Positions 17,412 to 26,233 of a stretch of 64,000 nt of DNA are shown here, piece after piece; the stretch's first letter is position 1; each line of letters starts with the position of its first letter. A program made the translations under genes and the position numbers. The stretch is from Solimonas terrae (GTDB lineage: Bacteria; Pseudomonadota; Gammaproteobacteria; Nevskiales; Nevskiaceae): the NCBI RefSeq assembly GCF_011067135.1, contig NZ_JAAMOW010000003.1, forward strand, positions 427,350 to 491,349. The letters are read 5' to 3'. Below the pieces are notes generated by a model. That model searched no databases. It saw only the letters and a list, made by a program, of their open reading frames with translations, and was not told the DNA's origin.

Positions 17412-18116
17412 TCAGCGATGCAGACCGCACTCGGTCTTCGGCTTGCCGATCCAGCGCCCGCTGCGGCCTTCGCCGGGGACCGTGCAATGCACGCAGCCGA
17501 TCGAATGAAAGCCCTTGGCCACCAGCGGGTGGAACGGCAGGTCGTGCTCGCGGATATAGGCATCGCGCTGCGCGTGCGTGACATCGAGCATGGGATTGAA
17601 TTTCAGGATGCCGCCGCGCGCTTCGAAGATGTCGAGTTGCGCACGGTGCTCGGTGTCGGCCCGCATCAGGCTCGACACCCAGACATCGTAGTTCGGCTTG
17701 ATCGCGTCCAGCGGTTCGACCTTGTTGATCGCGCAGCAGAAGTCCGGGTCGCGTTCGTAGGTCTTGTCGTCGACGCTGAACTGATGCTTCCAGCCCTCGG
17801 CGTGCACACTGAATACGTCCAGACCGAAACGCTCGATCAGGTAGTCGCGATAGGCCAGGGTTTCGGGAAAGTGGTAGCCGGTGTCGATGAACGCGAATTT
17901 CTGCCGCGGTTCGAGTTTCGAGATCAGGTGCAGGAAATAGGCGGACGTGGCGGCGAACGACGAGGTCACGAGCACCTTGTCGACATCGAATTCGCGATAC
18001 ATCTGCTCGATGCGATGGTCGAAGTCCATCGGTGCATAGCGCGCATTGAGCTCCGCAATCTGGTCCGCGTTGCGGACGGGGCTGCGGGTATCCGGTACTG
18101 CAGTGGCCACGTCCAC
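17412..18116 (-). CDS. cysH: Adenylyl-sulfate (APS) reductase, Fe-S type, thioredoxin-dependent
   Basis: A 234-residue CysH that reduces activated sulfate to sulfite for cysteine synthesis. It has the C-terminal redox motif TECGLH (Cys230) and four further cysteines, CC at 127-128 and CxxC at 208/211. These mark the 4Fe-4S class that uses APS rather than PAPS. The start is taken as the GTG at 18116 because AGGA lies 7 bases upstream; the longer frame would overlap the divergent TlpA-like gene. It is followed by hslR. Confidence 0.9.
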   Translation of the reverse strand: MDVATAVPDTRSPVRNADQIAELNARYAPMDFDHRIEQMYREFDVDKVLVTSSFAATSAYFLHLISKLEPRQKFAFIDTGYHFPETLAYRDYLIERFGLDVFSVHAEGWKHQFSVDDKTYERDPDFCCAINKVEPLDAIKPNYDVWVSSLMRADTEHRAQLDIFEARGGILKFNPMLDVTHAQRDAYIREHDLPFHPLVAKGFHSIGCVHCTVPGEGRSGRWIGKPKTECGLHR

Positions 18117-18235
18117 GGATTCGTCCTGCTGGGGGCAACGGGATGCGGATTTTAAGGGATTGTGCGCCTGCTCGTGGCCGTCGTCGCAAAAAAGGAATAT
18201 GCAAAGAGCATCGAGGCCTGCAGTAAAATTGCGCA

Positions 18236-18784
18236 ATGCGTGGATCGACGGCCCCGGGATGGATGCTGGCAGCGGCGCTGGCGCTGGCGCTCGTGTCGGT
18301 GGCGCCGGCACGTGCCGATCCACCGGCAGTCGGCGATATCCCGCCCGATCGACTGGGCGTCGGCGCCGACGGTCGGCCGCTGCGGGTCAGCGACTACCGC
18401 GGACGGGTGCTGATCACCACGTTCTGGGCCTCATGGTGCGGACCCTGCGTGCGCGAACTGTCGCTGCTGGAACGCCTGCAGCGTGCGGCGGGTCGCGAGC
18501 GCGTTGCCGTGGTCGGCGTCGACTGGAACGAAAGCGCGGCGCAGTACCAGCGCATTGCCCGCAATCTGCAAAGCCTGCAGCTGAGCCTCAGCCTCGATGC
18601 CGACGGCCGGGTCGGCGAGGCCTACGCGGTGCGGGCGATACCGCGCATGTTCATCGTCGACCAGGACGGCCGCCTCGCGTATTCGCACACCGGCTACGAC
18701 CCGGAGTCGTCGATCGCGACGATCGTCAACGAGGTCGACGAATTGCTGCAGCATCCGCCGGCGTCGCTGATGCCCGGCTCGTGA
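18236..18784 (+). CDS. TlpA-like periplasmic thioredoxin-fold protein
   Basis: This 182-residue protein has a signal peptide (cleavage about residue 27, after ARA) and a thioredoxin/TlpA domain with active site WCGPC (Cys68, Cys71) and cis-proline region AIPRMFIVD. It likely reduces disulfides in the periplasm, for example in cytochrome c maturation or protein repair. It is divergent from cysH, and 13 bp separate it from the haemoglobin gene. Confidence 0.87.
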   Translation: MRGSTAPGWMLAAALALALVSVAPARADPPAVGDIPPDRLGVGADGRPLRVSDYRGRVLITTFWASWCGPCVRELSLLERLQRAAGRERVAVVGVDWNESAAQYQRIARNLQSLQLSLSLDADGRVGEAYAVRAIPRMFIVDQDGRLAYSHTGYDPESSIATIVNEVDELLQHPPASLMPGS

Positions 18785-18797
18785 CGACGGAGCACCG

Positions 18798-19184
18798 ATG
18801 ACAGCAAGTTTCTATGAGCGTCTGGGTAGCGATGAAACGGTGATCCGCGGCATCGTCGACGCGTTCTACGACCGGATGGACCGTGAACCGGCGGTGGCCG
18901 GGCTGCGCGCGCTGCATCCGGCCGATCTGTCCGGTTCGCGCGACAAGCTGTTCTGGTTTCTCTGTGGCTGGACCGGCGGCGAGACGCACTACGTGAGCCG
19001 CTTCGGACATCCTCGCCTGCGCGCCCGGCACCTGCCGTTCGCGATCGCCAGCAGCGAGCGCGACCAGTGGCTTGCGTGCATGGCCCATGCCCTGTGCGAG
19101 CGCGGCATCGAGGATGGTCTGCGCGACGAGCTGCTCGCCGCGCTGGTGCCGGTTGCCGACTGGATGCGCAACCGCGAGGGCTGA
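18798..19184 (+). CDS. Truncated haemoglobin, group II
   Basis: This 128-residue protein has the 2/2 globin signature: FYERLGSDETVIRGIVDAFYDRM at the start, KLFWFLCGWTGG (the group II Trp region) and the proximal histidine in RFGHPRLRARHLPF. Group II globins bind O2 or NO and are linked to oxygen delivery or nitrosative-stress defence. It sits directly after the TlpA-like gene. A GC-rich hairpin without U-run (19187-19212) follows. Confidence 0.9.
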   Translation: MTASFYERLGSDETVIRGIVDAFYDRMDREPAVAGLRALHPADLSGSRDKLFWFLCGWTGGETHYVSRFGHPRLRARHLPFAIASSERDQWLACMAHALCERGIEDGLRDELLAALVPVADWMRNREG

Positions 19185-19186
19185 GC

Positions 19187-19212
19187 GCGCCGGCGGTGCC
19201 AAACGCCGGCGC
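19187..19212 (+). terminator. GC-rich hairpin after the globin gene
   Basis: Perfect 9-bp arms GCGCCGGCG / CGCCGGCGC around GTGCCAAA. There is no U-tract, so it may be a Rho-assisted or 3'-protecting structure rather than an intrinsic terminator. Confidence 0.45.
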
Positions 19213-19271
19213 AGGCTCTAGACTGGCACGATCGAGGACAGGGAGGTCGCGGCGCTTGCCGAAGCCGATTC

Positions 19272-19883
19272 ATGCAGGCCAGCAAGTTCATCGTCTGTGA
19301 GCACTGTGATGTCGTCTATCAGCGCGCCGATCTGGCCCGCAAGCAGACGGCCTTGTGCGTGCGCTGCGGAGCCGAGTTGTACCGCGGCCCGACGATGCAG
19401 CTGCAGACCATGCTCGCGCTGGTGGTGACCAGTCTGGTGGTGTTCGTGATCGCCAATGTCTATCCGCTGGTGGCGATGGACATGCACGGCGTCGAGAACC
19501 ACAGCACCCTGCTCGGTGCGATCGGCGCGGCATGGAATACCGGTGTCGGTTCGATCGCCGTGCTGGCCGCGCTGACCGTATTCCTGTTTCCGCTGACGCA
19601 GATTCTCCTGCTCGGCTATCTGCTCGGCTCGCTGCTGATCCTGCATCGCAAGCCGTTCGGCTTCATCGACATCATGCATGCCCTGCGCCTGATGCGGCCG
19701 TGGAGCATGGTCGAGGTGTTCCTGATCGGCGCGCTGGTTGCGGTCGTCAAGATCGCCGGCATGGCCGAGGTTCACGCCGAACCCGGCCTGTACGCGCTCG
19801 GCGTTCTGACCTTTCTGCTGACCGTGGTCAATGCCTTCGACCTGCGCCTGCTGTGGGACGCCCGCGAGCGCCTGCCCGAATGA
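19272..19883 (+). CDS. pqiA: PqiA-type inner membrane protein, first half-copy
   Basis: A 203-residue protein with an N-terminal rubredoxin-like pair CEHC / CVRC (about residues 9-36) and about four membrane helices. E. coli PqiA is roughly twice as long and contains two such units; here each unit is a separate gene. PqiA works with the PqiB needle and PqiC lipoprotein in lipid trafficking between inner and outer membranes. The stop overlaps the ATG of the second copy. Confidence 0.88.
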   Translation: MQASKFIVCEHCDVVYQRADLARKQTALCVRCGAELYRGPTMQLQTMLALVVTSLVVFVIANVYPLVAMDMHGVENHSTLLGAIGAAWNTGVGSIAVLAALTVFLFPLTQILLLGYLLGSLLILHRKPFGFIDIMHALRLMRPWSMVEVFLIGALVAVVKIAGMAEVHAEPGLYALGVLTFLLTVVNAFDLRLLWDARERLPE

Positions 19884-20509
19884 CGTTCCGCACTGCCAGC
19901 GACATGGGCCTGCTGCCCTGCGAAGCCTGCGGCCTGGTGTGCCGCGACGAAGCGTCGGTGAGCGCGCCCTGTTGTCCGCGCTGCGAGGCGCCGCTGCATC
20001 GTCGCAAGCACGACAGCGTGCGCCGCAGCTGGGCGTTCCTGATCGCGGCGGCGCTGCTGTACATCCCGGCCAACGCCCTGCCGATCATGCACACGCAGAC
20101 CCTGCTCTATAACCAGCAGAACACCATCCTCGGCGGCATTCGCGTGCTCTGGCAGGAGGGCTCCTGGGACCTGGCGTTGATCGTGTTCATCGCCAGCATC
20201 TGCGTGCCGATCCTGAAGATCGTTGCCCTGACCGTGCTGCTGATCAGTTCGCGCCGCCAGTCGCGGTGGGCCCGGCGCGGCCGTGCGCGCCTGTATCGCC
20301 TGCTCGAATTCGTCGGCCAGTGGTCGATGCTGGACATCTTCGTCGTCGCCCTGCTGGTGTCGCTGGTCGATTTCCACACGGTGGCGGAAGTGCACGCCGG
20401 CCCCGGCGCGGTGGCATTCGGTGCCGTCGTCGTGCTGACGATGCTGGCCTCCATGAGTTTTGATCCCCGCCTGATCTGGGACGAATCTCCGACAGTGAGT
20501 ACGTCATGA
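19880..20509 (+). CDS. pqiA: PqiA-type inner membrane protein, second half-copy
   Basis: This 209-residue protein has CEAC / CPRC zinc-like pairs (about 14-36) and four hydrophobic segments including IPANALPIMHT and WSMLDIFVVALLVSLVDF. It corresponds to the C-terminal half of a full-length PqiA. Four-base overlaps join it to the first copy and to pqiB, consistent with a translationally coupled operon. Confidence 0.88.
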   Translation: MTFRTASDMGLLPCEACGLVCRDEASVSAPCCPRCEAPLHRRKHDSVRRSWAFLIAAALLYIPANALPIMHTQTLLYNQQNTILGGIRVLWQEGSWDLALIVFIASICVPILKIVALTVLLISSRRQSRWARRGRARLYRLLEFVGQWSMLDIFVVALLVSLVDFHTVAEVHAGPGAVAFGAVVVLTMLASMSFDPRLIWDESPTVSTS

Positions 20510-22167
20510 GCGATCGCGAACCGATGTCCGAACCGGGCACGCCCCTGCCGAAGCCCGCGGTGCATACCGGCCGGCGCTGGAGCCTGTCGCTGATCTGGCT
20601 GGTACCGGCGGTCGCGGCGCTCGCGGGCTTTGTGCTCGTGCTGCGCGCCTGGCTGGCATCCGGACCGGCGATCACCATTCACTTCGACAGCGCCGAAGGC
20701 CTGGAAGCCGGGACCACGGAGGTGCGCTACAAGGATGTCGTGGTCGGCAAGGTCAAGCGCATCCGTCTCAGCAAGGATCACGAGCAGGTGCTGGTCAAGG
20801 TCGAACTGAGCCACGATGCCGCCGATCTGGCGGTCGAGGACACCAAGTTCTGGATCGTCCGGCCGCGGATCGGTCTCGGCGGCGTGTCCGGCCTCAACAC
20901 CCTGCTGTCCGGTGCCTACATCGGCGTCGATCTCGGCCGCTCCAAGGAGGATCGCTCCGACTTCGATGGCCTGGAAGTCCCGCCGGCGGTGACCACCGAC
21001 CAGAAAGGACGCCGCTACATGCTCGAGGCGGCGGACCTCGGTTCGCTGGACATCGGTTCGCCGCTGTATTTCCGCCGCGAACCGGTCGGTCGGGTGGTTG
21101 CGCACAAGCTGCGCGACGACGGTCGCGGCGTGACCCTGGAGATATTCGTCAACAGCCCCTACGACCGTTTCGTCACGAACAACGCACGTTTCTGGAACGC
21201 CAGCGGCGTCGACGTCAGCGCCAGTGCGTCCGGCTTCAAGCTCAACACCGAATCGCTGGCGGCAGTGGTTGCCGGCGGGGTCGCGTTCCAGGCGCCGTCG
21301 CCGGACAGCGCCGGCGAGGTGGCGGCGGAGAACGCGCATTTCACGCTGTTCGACAATCGCGACGCAGCGATGGCGCCGCCCGACGGCGTGGCGATGAACG
21401 TGCGCATGCGCTTCAACCAGTCGATGCGTGGCCTGGTGGTCGGCGCGCCGGTCGATTTTCGCGGCGTCGTGCTCGGCAACGTCACGGCCACGGCGCTCGA
21501 CTACGACACCGACGCGCGCAAGCTGTTTGCGGTCGTCGACGCACGCATCTATCCCGAACGTCTCGGCGAGCTGTTCGAGCGTCAGATCAGGAAATCGGGT
21601 GACGAGAAACGGGCGACGGTCGATTTCTTCACGCGCATGATCGGCTATGGCCTGCGCGCGCAAATGCGCCCCGGCAATCTGCTGACCGGTCAGCTGTATG
21701 TGTCGCTGGACTTCGATCGCAAGGCCGGCAAGGTGAGCGTCGATCGCAAGGCGCAGCCGTTCGAACTGCCGACGGTCACCGGCGGACTCGAGGAAATCCA
21801 GCAGCAGATCGCCGACATCGTCAACAAGATCGACCAGATTCCGTTCGACGAGATCGGCAACAACCTGAACGGCACGCTGAAGAGCGCCGACAGCCTGCTC
21901 AAGCAGCTCGACGGACAGGTGGCGCCGGAAGCGCGCCAGCTGATCCACGAGGCGCGCGATGCCGTCGATGCCGCCAACCAGAACATGCTGTCGTCCGGGT
22001 CGCCGCTGCAGCGCAATACGCAGGACACGCTGGCATCGGTCGATCGCATGGCGCGCTCGCTGCGCGAGCTGGCCGACTACCTCAAGCGGCACCCCGAGTC
22101 GCTGGTGTTCGGCAAGCAGGACGGCAAGGAACCGAGCGCCGACGGCAAACCGGAGAAACAGCCATGA
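20506..22167 (+). CDS. pqiB: PqiB, MCE-domain intermembrane lipid-transport protein
   Basis: This 553-residue protein has a single N-terminal membrane helix (about 28-47) and three consecutive MCE/MlaD domains (about 55-150, 170-280 and 300-400; for example GTTEVRYKDVVVGKVKRIRL and GAPVDFRGVVLGNVTATAL), then a long C-terminal coiled coil (about 430-530). This matches PqiB, which forms hexameric rings and a needle spanning the periplasm. The length is close to E. coli PqiB (546). Confidence 0.93.
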   Translation: MSDREPMSEPGTPLPKPAVHTGRRWSLSLIWLVPAVAALAGFVLVLRAWLASGPAITIHFDSAEGLEAGTTEVRYKDVVVGKVKRIRLSKDHEQVLVKVELSHDAADLAVEDTKFWIVRPRIGLGGVSGLNTLLSGAYIGVDLGRSKEDRSDFDGLEVPPAVTTDQKGRRYMLEAADLGSLDIGSPLYFRREPVGRVVAHKLRDDGRGVTLEIFVNSPYDRFVTNNARFWNASGVDVSASASGFKLNTESLAAVVAGGVAFQAPSPDSAGEVAAENAHFTLFDNRDAAMAPPDGVAMNVRMRFNQSMRGLVVGAPVDFRGVVLGNVTATALDYDTDARKLFAVVDARIYPERLGELFERQIRKSGDEKRATVDFFTRMIGYGLRAQMRPGNLLTGQLYVSLDFDRKAGKVSVDRKAQPFELPTVTGGLEEIQQQIADIVNKIDQIPFDEIGNNLNGTLKSADSLLKQLDGQVAPEARQLIHEARDAVDAANQNMLSSGSPLQRNTQDTLASVDRMARSLRELADYLKRHPESLVFGKQDGKEPSADGKPEKQP

Positions 22168-22814
22168 GTCCTCATCCGAAACGCGGGCGTCGTCTGTGGC
22201 CGGCCGTGACCGCGCTGCTGATGGTGGCCGCCTGCAGCGACGATCACACGCATTTCTACACACTGTTGAAACCGGACACGGCCGCCCCGGCGGTCGCAGG
22301 CGAGGCCGCGTTCGTGATCGATGTGCAGCCGGTGCATGTGCCGGCGCAGGTCGATCAACCGGAGCTGGTCGTTCGCCAGGGCAGCGGCGAACTGGCGCTG
22401 GTCGAGACCCGACAGTGGATCGCGCCGCTCAAGGACGAGGTTCGCGGTGCGCTGTCCGCGGCGCTGTCGCAGCGCCTGCACACGCAGGATGTCGCCGGTG
22501 TCGCGGCACCGGCCGGCCTGCCGGTCTATCAGGTGATGCTCGACGTGCAGCGGTTCGACGGCTGGCTTGGGCACAGTGTCGACATCGGCGCGGTGTGGAC
22601 GGTGCGCGCGAGCGGCGGCGGCATCGCGCCCGGTGCGGCGAACTCGTGGACCTGCGCGAGCCGCACGAACACCAAGGTTGGCGGCGGTTACGAGCCGCTG
22701 GTGATCGGTGCGCAGCAGGCGATGGCGCAGATCGCCGACCGGATCGCCACGCTGATTGTCGCTACCCGGCAGAACGCCGATCCCGCCGGCATACGCTGTC
22801 CGTCGGCGAGTTGA
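22164..22814 (+). CDS. pqiC: PqiC-type outer-membrane lipoprotein (DUF330/ABC auxiliary)
   Basis: A 216-residue lipoprotein with lipobox VAAC (Cys24), followed by FYTLLKPD, the typical start of the PqiC/YmbA fold, and a SxALSQRL region. PqiC is thought to dock the PqiB needle at the outer membrane. It is the last gene of the pqi operon and starts 4 bp inside pqiB. Confidence 0.87.
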   Translation: MSPHPKRGRRLWPAVTALLMVAACSDDHTHFYTLLKPDTAAPAVAGEAAFVIDVQPVHVPAQVDQPELVVRQGSGELALVETRQWIAPLKDEVRGALSAALSQRLHTQDVAGVAAPAGLPVYQVMLDVQRFDGWLGHSVDIGAVWTVRASGGGIAPGAANSWTCASRTNTKVGGGYEPLVIGAQQAMAQIADRIATLIVATRQNADPAGIRCPSAS

Positions 22815-22890
22815 TTCGCCGATTTGCGGACCGGAACGCGGAGTACGTCGTCGCGCGTTCGCGTCTGCCGATTCCGCTGGCGGCGCCGGC

Positions 22891-23691
22891 TCAGGGCTGC
22901 GCCTGGTAGTAGCCGCGCTTCCAGTCGCGGTGCCGGCGATTGGCGCGGCGCAGCAGCGGCAGGAAGCGGGCGATACCGAGAAACGCGCGATTCAGCAGAT
23001 GCCAGGGCTGGCGCAGCGGTCGCGCGAAATCGATGAACAGCACCACGCGCCAGCCGTCGGTGTCGTTCCAGACCTCGTGATTGAAGCTGTCGTCGAAGAT
23101 CAGGGTACGGCCTTCCTGCCAGTGACAGATGTGATTGCCGACGCGAATCGCGACGTGCTGCGCCGGTTCCGGCACGATCATCGCCAGATGACAGCGCAGG
23201 ATGCCGTTGTAGGCCCCGCGGTGCGGGGGAATCTTCTTGCCGGGCGCGAGAATCGAGAAGAACGCGGTCGAGGCGCCCGGTATCGCGCGCAGCAGCCGCG
23301 TCGTTTCCGGGCAGCGCGCCTGGTTCTCCCGGCAATCCATGCCGGCGCTCAGCAGCCAGTAGGTCTTCCACTGATCGTCGGTCGTGATCGTGCGCACTTC
23401 GTCCAGGATCTGCTGGAAGGCCGGCAGGCGCTCGCGTGCCAGCATCACCTGATCGAGTTCGGCGCGGATCAGGCGCCACTGCGATTCGAGATACTGTGTC
23501 CACGGGAACATCGCACTGTCGTAGACCGGCGTGTCCGGCAGCTGCGAAACGCGCGCGACCAGCCGTTCGAGCATGGTCTGCAGATGGATGCCGATTCGCG
23601 CCGCCAGCGATCGCGAGCTGCCCAGCGTGTGGGTCCGATGGTCGAGATCCGCCGCTTGCCGATCGAAAGCCACTTGCGCGCTGTCGTTCAT
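22891..23691 (-). CDS. Aspartyl/asparaginyl beta-hydroxylase family protein (LpxO-like)
   Basis: The product is a 266-residue 2-oxoglutarate/Fe(II) dioxygenase of the AspH family. The metal and cosubstrate region is IPPHRGAYNGILRCHLAMIVPE, and the second histidine is in IFDDSFNHEVWND. Bacterial relatives include lipid A hydroxylase LpxO. The start is the ATG at 23691 with AGGCAGG upstream. It lies 124 bp downstream of the PAP2 gene and ends the cluster of envelope-lipid genes, which favours a lipid substrate, though this is inference. Confidence 0.82.
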   Translation of the reverse strand: MNDSAQVAFDRQAADLDHRTHTLGSSRSLAARIGIHLQTMLERLVARVSQLPDTPVYDSAMFPWTQYLESQWRLIRAELDQVMLARERLPAFQQILDEVRTITTDDQWKTYWLLSAGMDCRENQARCPETTRLLRAIPGASTAFFSILAPGKKIPPHRGAYNGILRCHLAMIVPEPAQHVAIRVGNHICHWQEGRTLIFDDSFNHEVWNDTDGWRVVLFIDFARPLRQPWHLLNRAFLGIARFLPLLRRANRRHRDWKRGYYQAQP

Positions 23692-23815
23692 CGCCTGCCT
23701 TGTCCGCTTGTGTTGTGCCAGTCGGGGCCGGCAGCGCGTGCGACGTCGCAGGCCGGATTTCCGACAAGACGCTAGCGGCAGCGAGTGAACCGGTCCTGAA
23801 CTTTGCGCAGGGCGC

Positions 23816-24661
23816 TCAGACGCCGCGACCCGCCATTCGGGCGAACGACGGACGCCGCGCCGTGGCGAGGCGTGGCGCCAGCAGGTAGTGCCAGCCGGCC
23901 AACGCCAGGCTGATGCAGGCAACGGCGCGCGTCGCATCCTGCGCATCGACGTAGGCGGGTGTTCGCACGAGATCGGCGAACGCGCAGGCGGCAAGGATCG
24001 CGGCCTGCACGTAGTGCGCTGCCGGGTGCAGCCCCCAGCGACAGCGCCGCATCAGGCAGATGCCGAGCCAGACCGACAGCAGGCCGACGGCAGCGCCGGC
24101 CAGCACGTCGGCCGGCCAGTGCGCGCCGACGGCGATGCGGCTGAAGCCGACGCTGGCCGCCAGCGCCAATATCAGCAGGCGCGCGCTGCGGCTGCAGCGG
24201 CCGCAGCCGAGCACGGCACCGGCCGCGACGAACGCGGTGACCGTGTGACCCGATGGAAAACTGTCGCGATGCCAGAGCGGGCCGACCTGACGGAAGCTCC
24301 GGACATCGAGCACCGCCGGCGGCCGCAGCTGATCGGCGATCGCCTTCATGCCGTGCGAGAGCAGGGTCGCAATCAGGGCCGACAGGATCGCCAGCCAGAT
24401 CGCCTGCGGGTAGCGCCAGGCCAGCAGCAGGAACAGGCTGAGCATGGTCAGCGAATCGCCGCTCTGCGTGAGCATCGCCAGCTGCCGATCGTCGAACGCC
24501 CGACCCCAGCCATTGATCGTCGCGAAGCCGGCGTGATAGCCGCCGGCCACGATCAGCAGGGCGCAGGCCAGCGCCAGGAAGCCGGCGACGACGAGCAGCC
24601 AGCGTTGTTCGTCTGCGTGCGGAAGTGCGTGCCGGAGCCGGCGCGCGAGGATGGGGTGCAT
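23816..24661 (-). CDS. PAP2-family lipid phosphatase
   Basis: A 281-residue membrane protein with about six helices and the three PAP2 phosphatase motifs: KAIADQLRP (about 107-115), PSGH (about 137-140) and SRIAVGAHWPADV. Family members dephosphorylate undecaprenyl-pyrophosphate, lipid A (LpxE) or phosphatidate. An unusual extra C-terminal part (about 215-281) carries further hydrophobic segments. It starts 13 bp after the GT83 gene, so it belongs to the same transcript. Confidence 0.87.
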   Translation of the reverse strand: MHPILARRLRHALPHADEQRWLLVVAGFLALACALLIVAGGYHAGFATINGWGRAFDDRQLAMLTQSGDSLTMLSLFLLLAWRYPQAIWLAILSALIATLLSHGMKAIADQLRPPAVLDVRSFRQVGPLWHRDSFPSGHTVTAFVAAGAVLGCGRCSRSARLLILALAASVGFSRIAVGAHWPADVLAGAAVGLLSVWLGICLMRRCRWGLHPAAHYVQAAILAACAFADLVRTPAYVDAQDATRAVACISLALAGWHYLLAPRLATARRPSFARMAGRGV

Positions 24662-24673
24662 GAGCGGCTGTCG

Positions 24674-26233
24674 TCAGGATCGGCGAAGCAGCAAGACTAT
24701 TCCGCCCATCTTAAATTCTGTTGACAGTTCGGCTGCAGGCAGCGCGTGCTGCAGTTCGTCCAGACGATCGGCACGCACGAACACGAGTTCGCCCGGCTGC
24801 GGCGTGCCCTGCGGCGTCGGCGCGCCGCGATAGACGCTGAAACTCGGCAGGTAGGTGTGAAACATCACGGTCGGCAGGCCGAGCGCCCGCGCGCGCAAGG
24901 CGGCGTCGCGCGTCGGCACCTGGTAGGCGCCGGCGAAGGCCGGCGCCGCAAAGCCCCAGAGCATGGCCGCCTGCGTTCCGGCGAGCAGCAACAGCGCCAG
25001 CGGCCAGCGCCGCGGCGCGATCAGCATCGCCGCCAGGCTCAATGCCAGCGCGGCCGCCGCGGCGACGAAGTAGAGCGCATGGAACTGGGCCATCGCGAGT
25101 TCGACGATGCCGTGCTCGTAGGCGCGGTGGGTATGCAGCGCGACGACCGGCAGCAGCCATGGCAGGGCCGCGAGTGCCAGGAGCAGCAGCACGCCCGGCA
25201 GCAGCGCGAGGCGCCGCCAGCGCACGGCCTGGTGGTGACGGCCGATCATCAGGAACAGCGGCGTGCAGCCATACAGCAGATAATGCGGAAGCTGCGTGGC
25301 CGACAGTGAAAACAGCAGCAGCACGAGCGCGAACCAGATCAGGCAGTAGCGATCGAGCGCGTCGCCGCCGACCAGCGCGCGGCCGAACGCCGCGCGCAAC
25401 ACGCCCGTGAACGGCAGCACGATCAGCGGCAGGGCCGCCAGATAGAACCACCAGTGGCCGCCGTGGTGTTCCATGGTTCTGGAATAGCGGCCGACGTTCT
25501 GGTCGAGCAGGAAATGACCGAGGAAAATGCCGCCGTCCTGGCGAATCGACGCATAGACCCAGGGTGCGACGACGATCGTCAGCAGCAGCCAGCCGAGTGG
25601 ATCGAGCACCGCCCGCCACCACAGCCGCAGACGGCCCTGGGTCGCGAAGAACAGCAGCGATACGGCGCCGGGAATGGCGAGCGCGACCGGTCCCTTGGCC
25701 AGCAGGCCGAGTCCGATCGCGAGGTAGACGCGCAGCAGCGTGCTGCGACGCGGCTGTTCGTACCAGCGGAAGATGTCGAGCCCGGCCGATGCCAGCAGCA
25801 GATTGAGCAGGCCGTCGGCCGTCGCCGCGTGGCCGATGACGCTGCTCATCAGCCCCAGGCTCAGGGCCGCGGCGGCGACCAGCGCCTCGCCCGGCGTTCG
25901 CTCGCGCGCACGCGCGAAGGCATGGACCAGCCACATCCACAGCGTCGCGCAGAGTATCGACGGCAGGCGGAACGCAAGCTCGCTGCGCCCCAGCGCGCGT
26001 ACCGCGGCGGCCTGCAGCCAGTAGGTCAGCATCGGCTTGTCGTAGCGCGGTTCGCCGTTCAGCGTGGTGCTGACGTAGTTGCCGCTGTCCAGCATTTCGA
26101 TCGTCGCCTCGCTGAACGCACCTTCGTCGAGATCGAACAGCGGCACGCTGCGTGCGCCGAGCACGAAGCCGAGCACGGCAAACAGCAGCAGCCAGCCACG
26201 CTCAGACATCGGCCTGGTGCCAGGGCCGCTCAT
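24674..26233 (-). CDS. ArnT-like glycosyltransferase (GT83)
   Basis: This 519-residue membrane protein has an N-terminal periplasmic-loop motif FDLDEGAFSEATIEML (catalytic Asp/Glu, about 34-49) and YDKPMLTYW, the signature of ArnT and yeast-PMT-like transferases that move a sugar from a polyprenyl-phosphate donor to lipid A or another acceptor. About 11-12 helices follow. A GGAG lies 7 bases before the ATG at 26233; an internal ATG at 26209 is possible. It overlaps the GT2 gene by 32 bp. Confidence 0.87.
   Translation of the reverse strand: MSGPGTRPMSERGWLLLFAVLGFVLGARSVPLFDLDEGAFSEATIEMLDSGNYVSTTLNGEPRYDKPMLTYWLQAAAVRALGRSELAFRLPSILCATLWMWLVHAFARARERTPGEALVAAAALSLGLMSSVIGHAATADGLLNLLLASAGLDIFRWYEQPRRSTLLRVYLAIGLGLLAKGPVALAIPGAVSLLFFATQGRLRLWWRAVLDPLGWLLLTIVVAPWVYASIRQDGGIFLGHFLLDQNVGRYSRTMEHHGGHWWFYLAALPLIVLPFTGVLRAAFGRALVGGDALDRYCLIWFALVLLLFSLSATQLPHYLLYGCTPLFLMIGRHHQAVRWRRLALLPGVLLLLALAALPWLLPVVALHTHRAYEHGIVELAMAQFHALYFVAAAAALALSLAAMLIAPRRWPLALLLLAGTQAAMLWGFAAPAFAGAYQVPTRDAALRARALGLPTVMFHTYLPSFSVYRGAPTPQGTPQPGELVFVRADRLDELQHALPAAELSTEFKMGGIVLLLRRS

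Noticed and set aside
20107..22263. A 718-codon open frame on the minus strand through the pqi operon
   Set aside because: It is a shadow of pqiA/pqiB; composition is Arg/Asp/His-rich with no domain.
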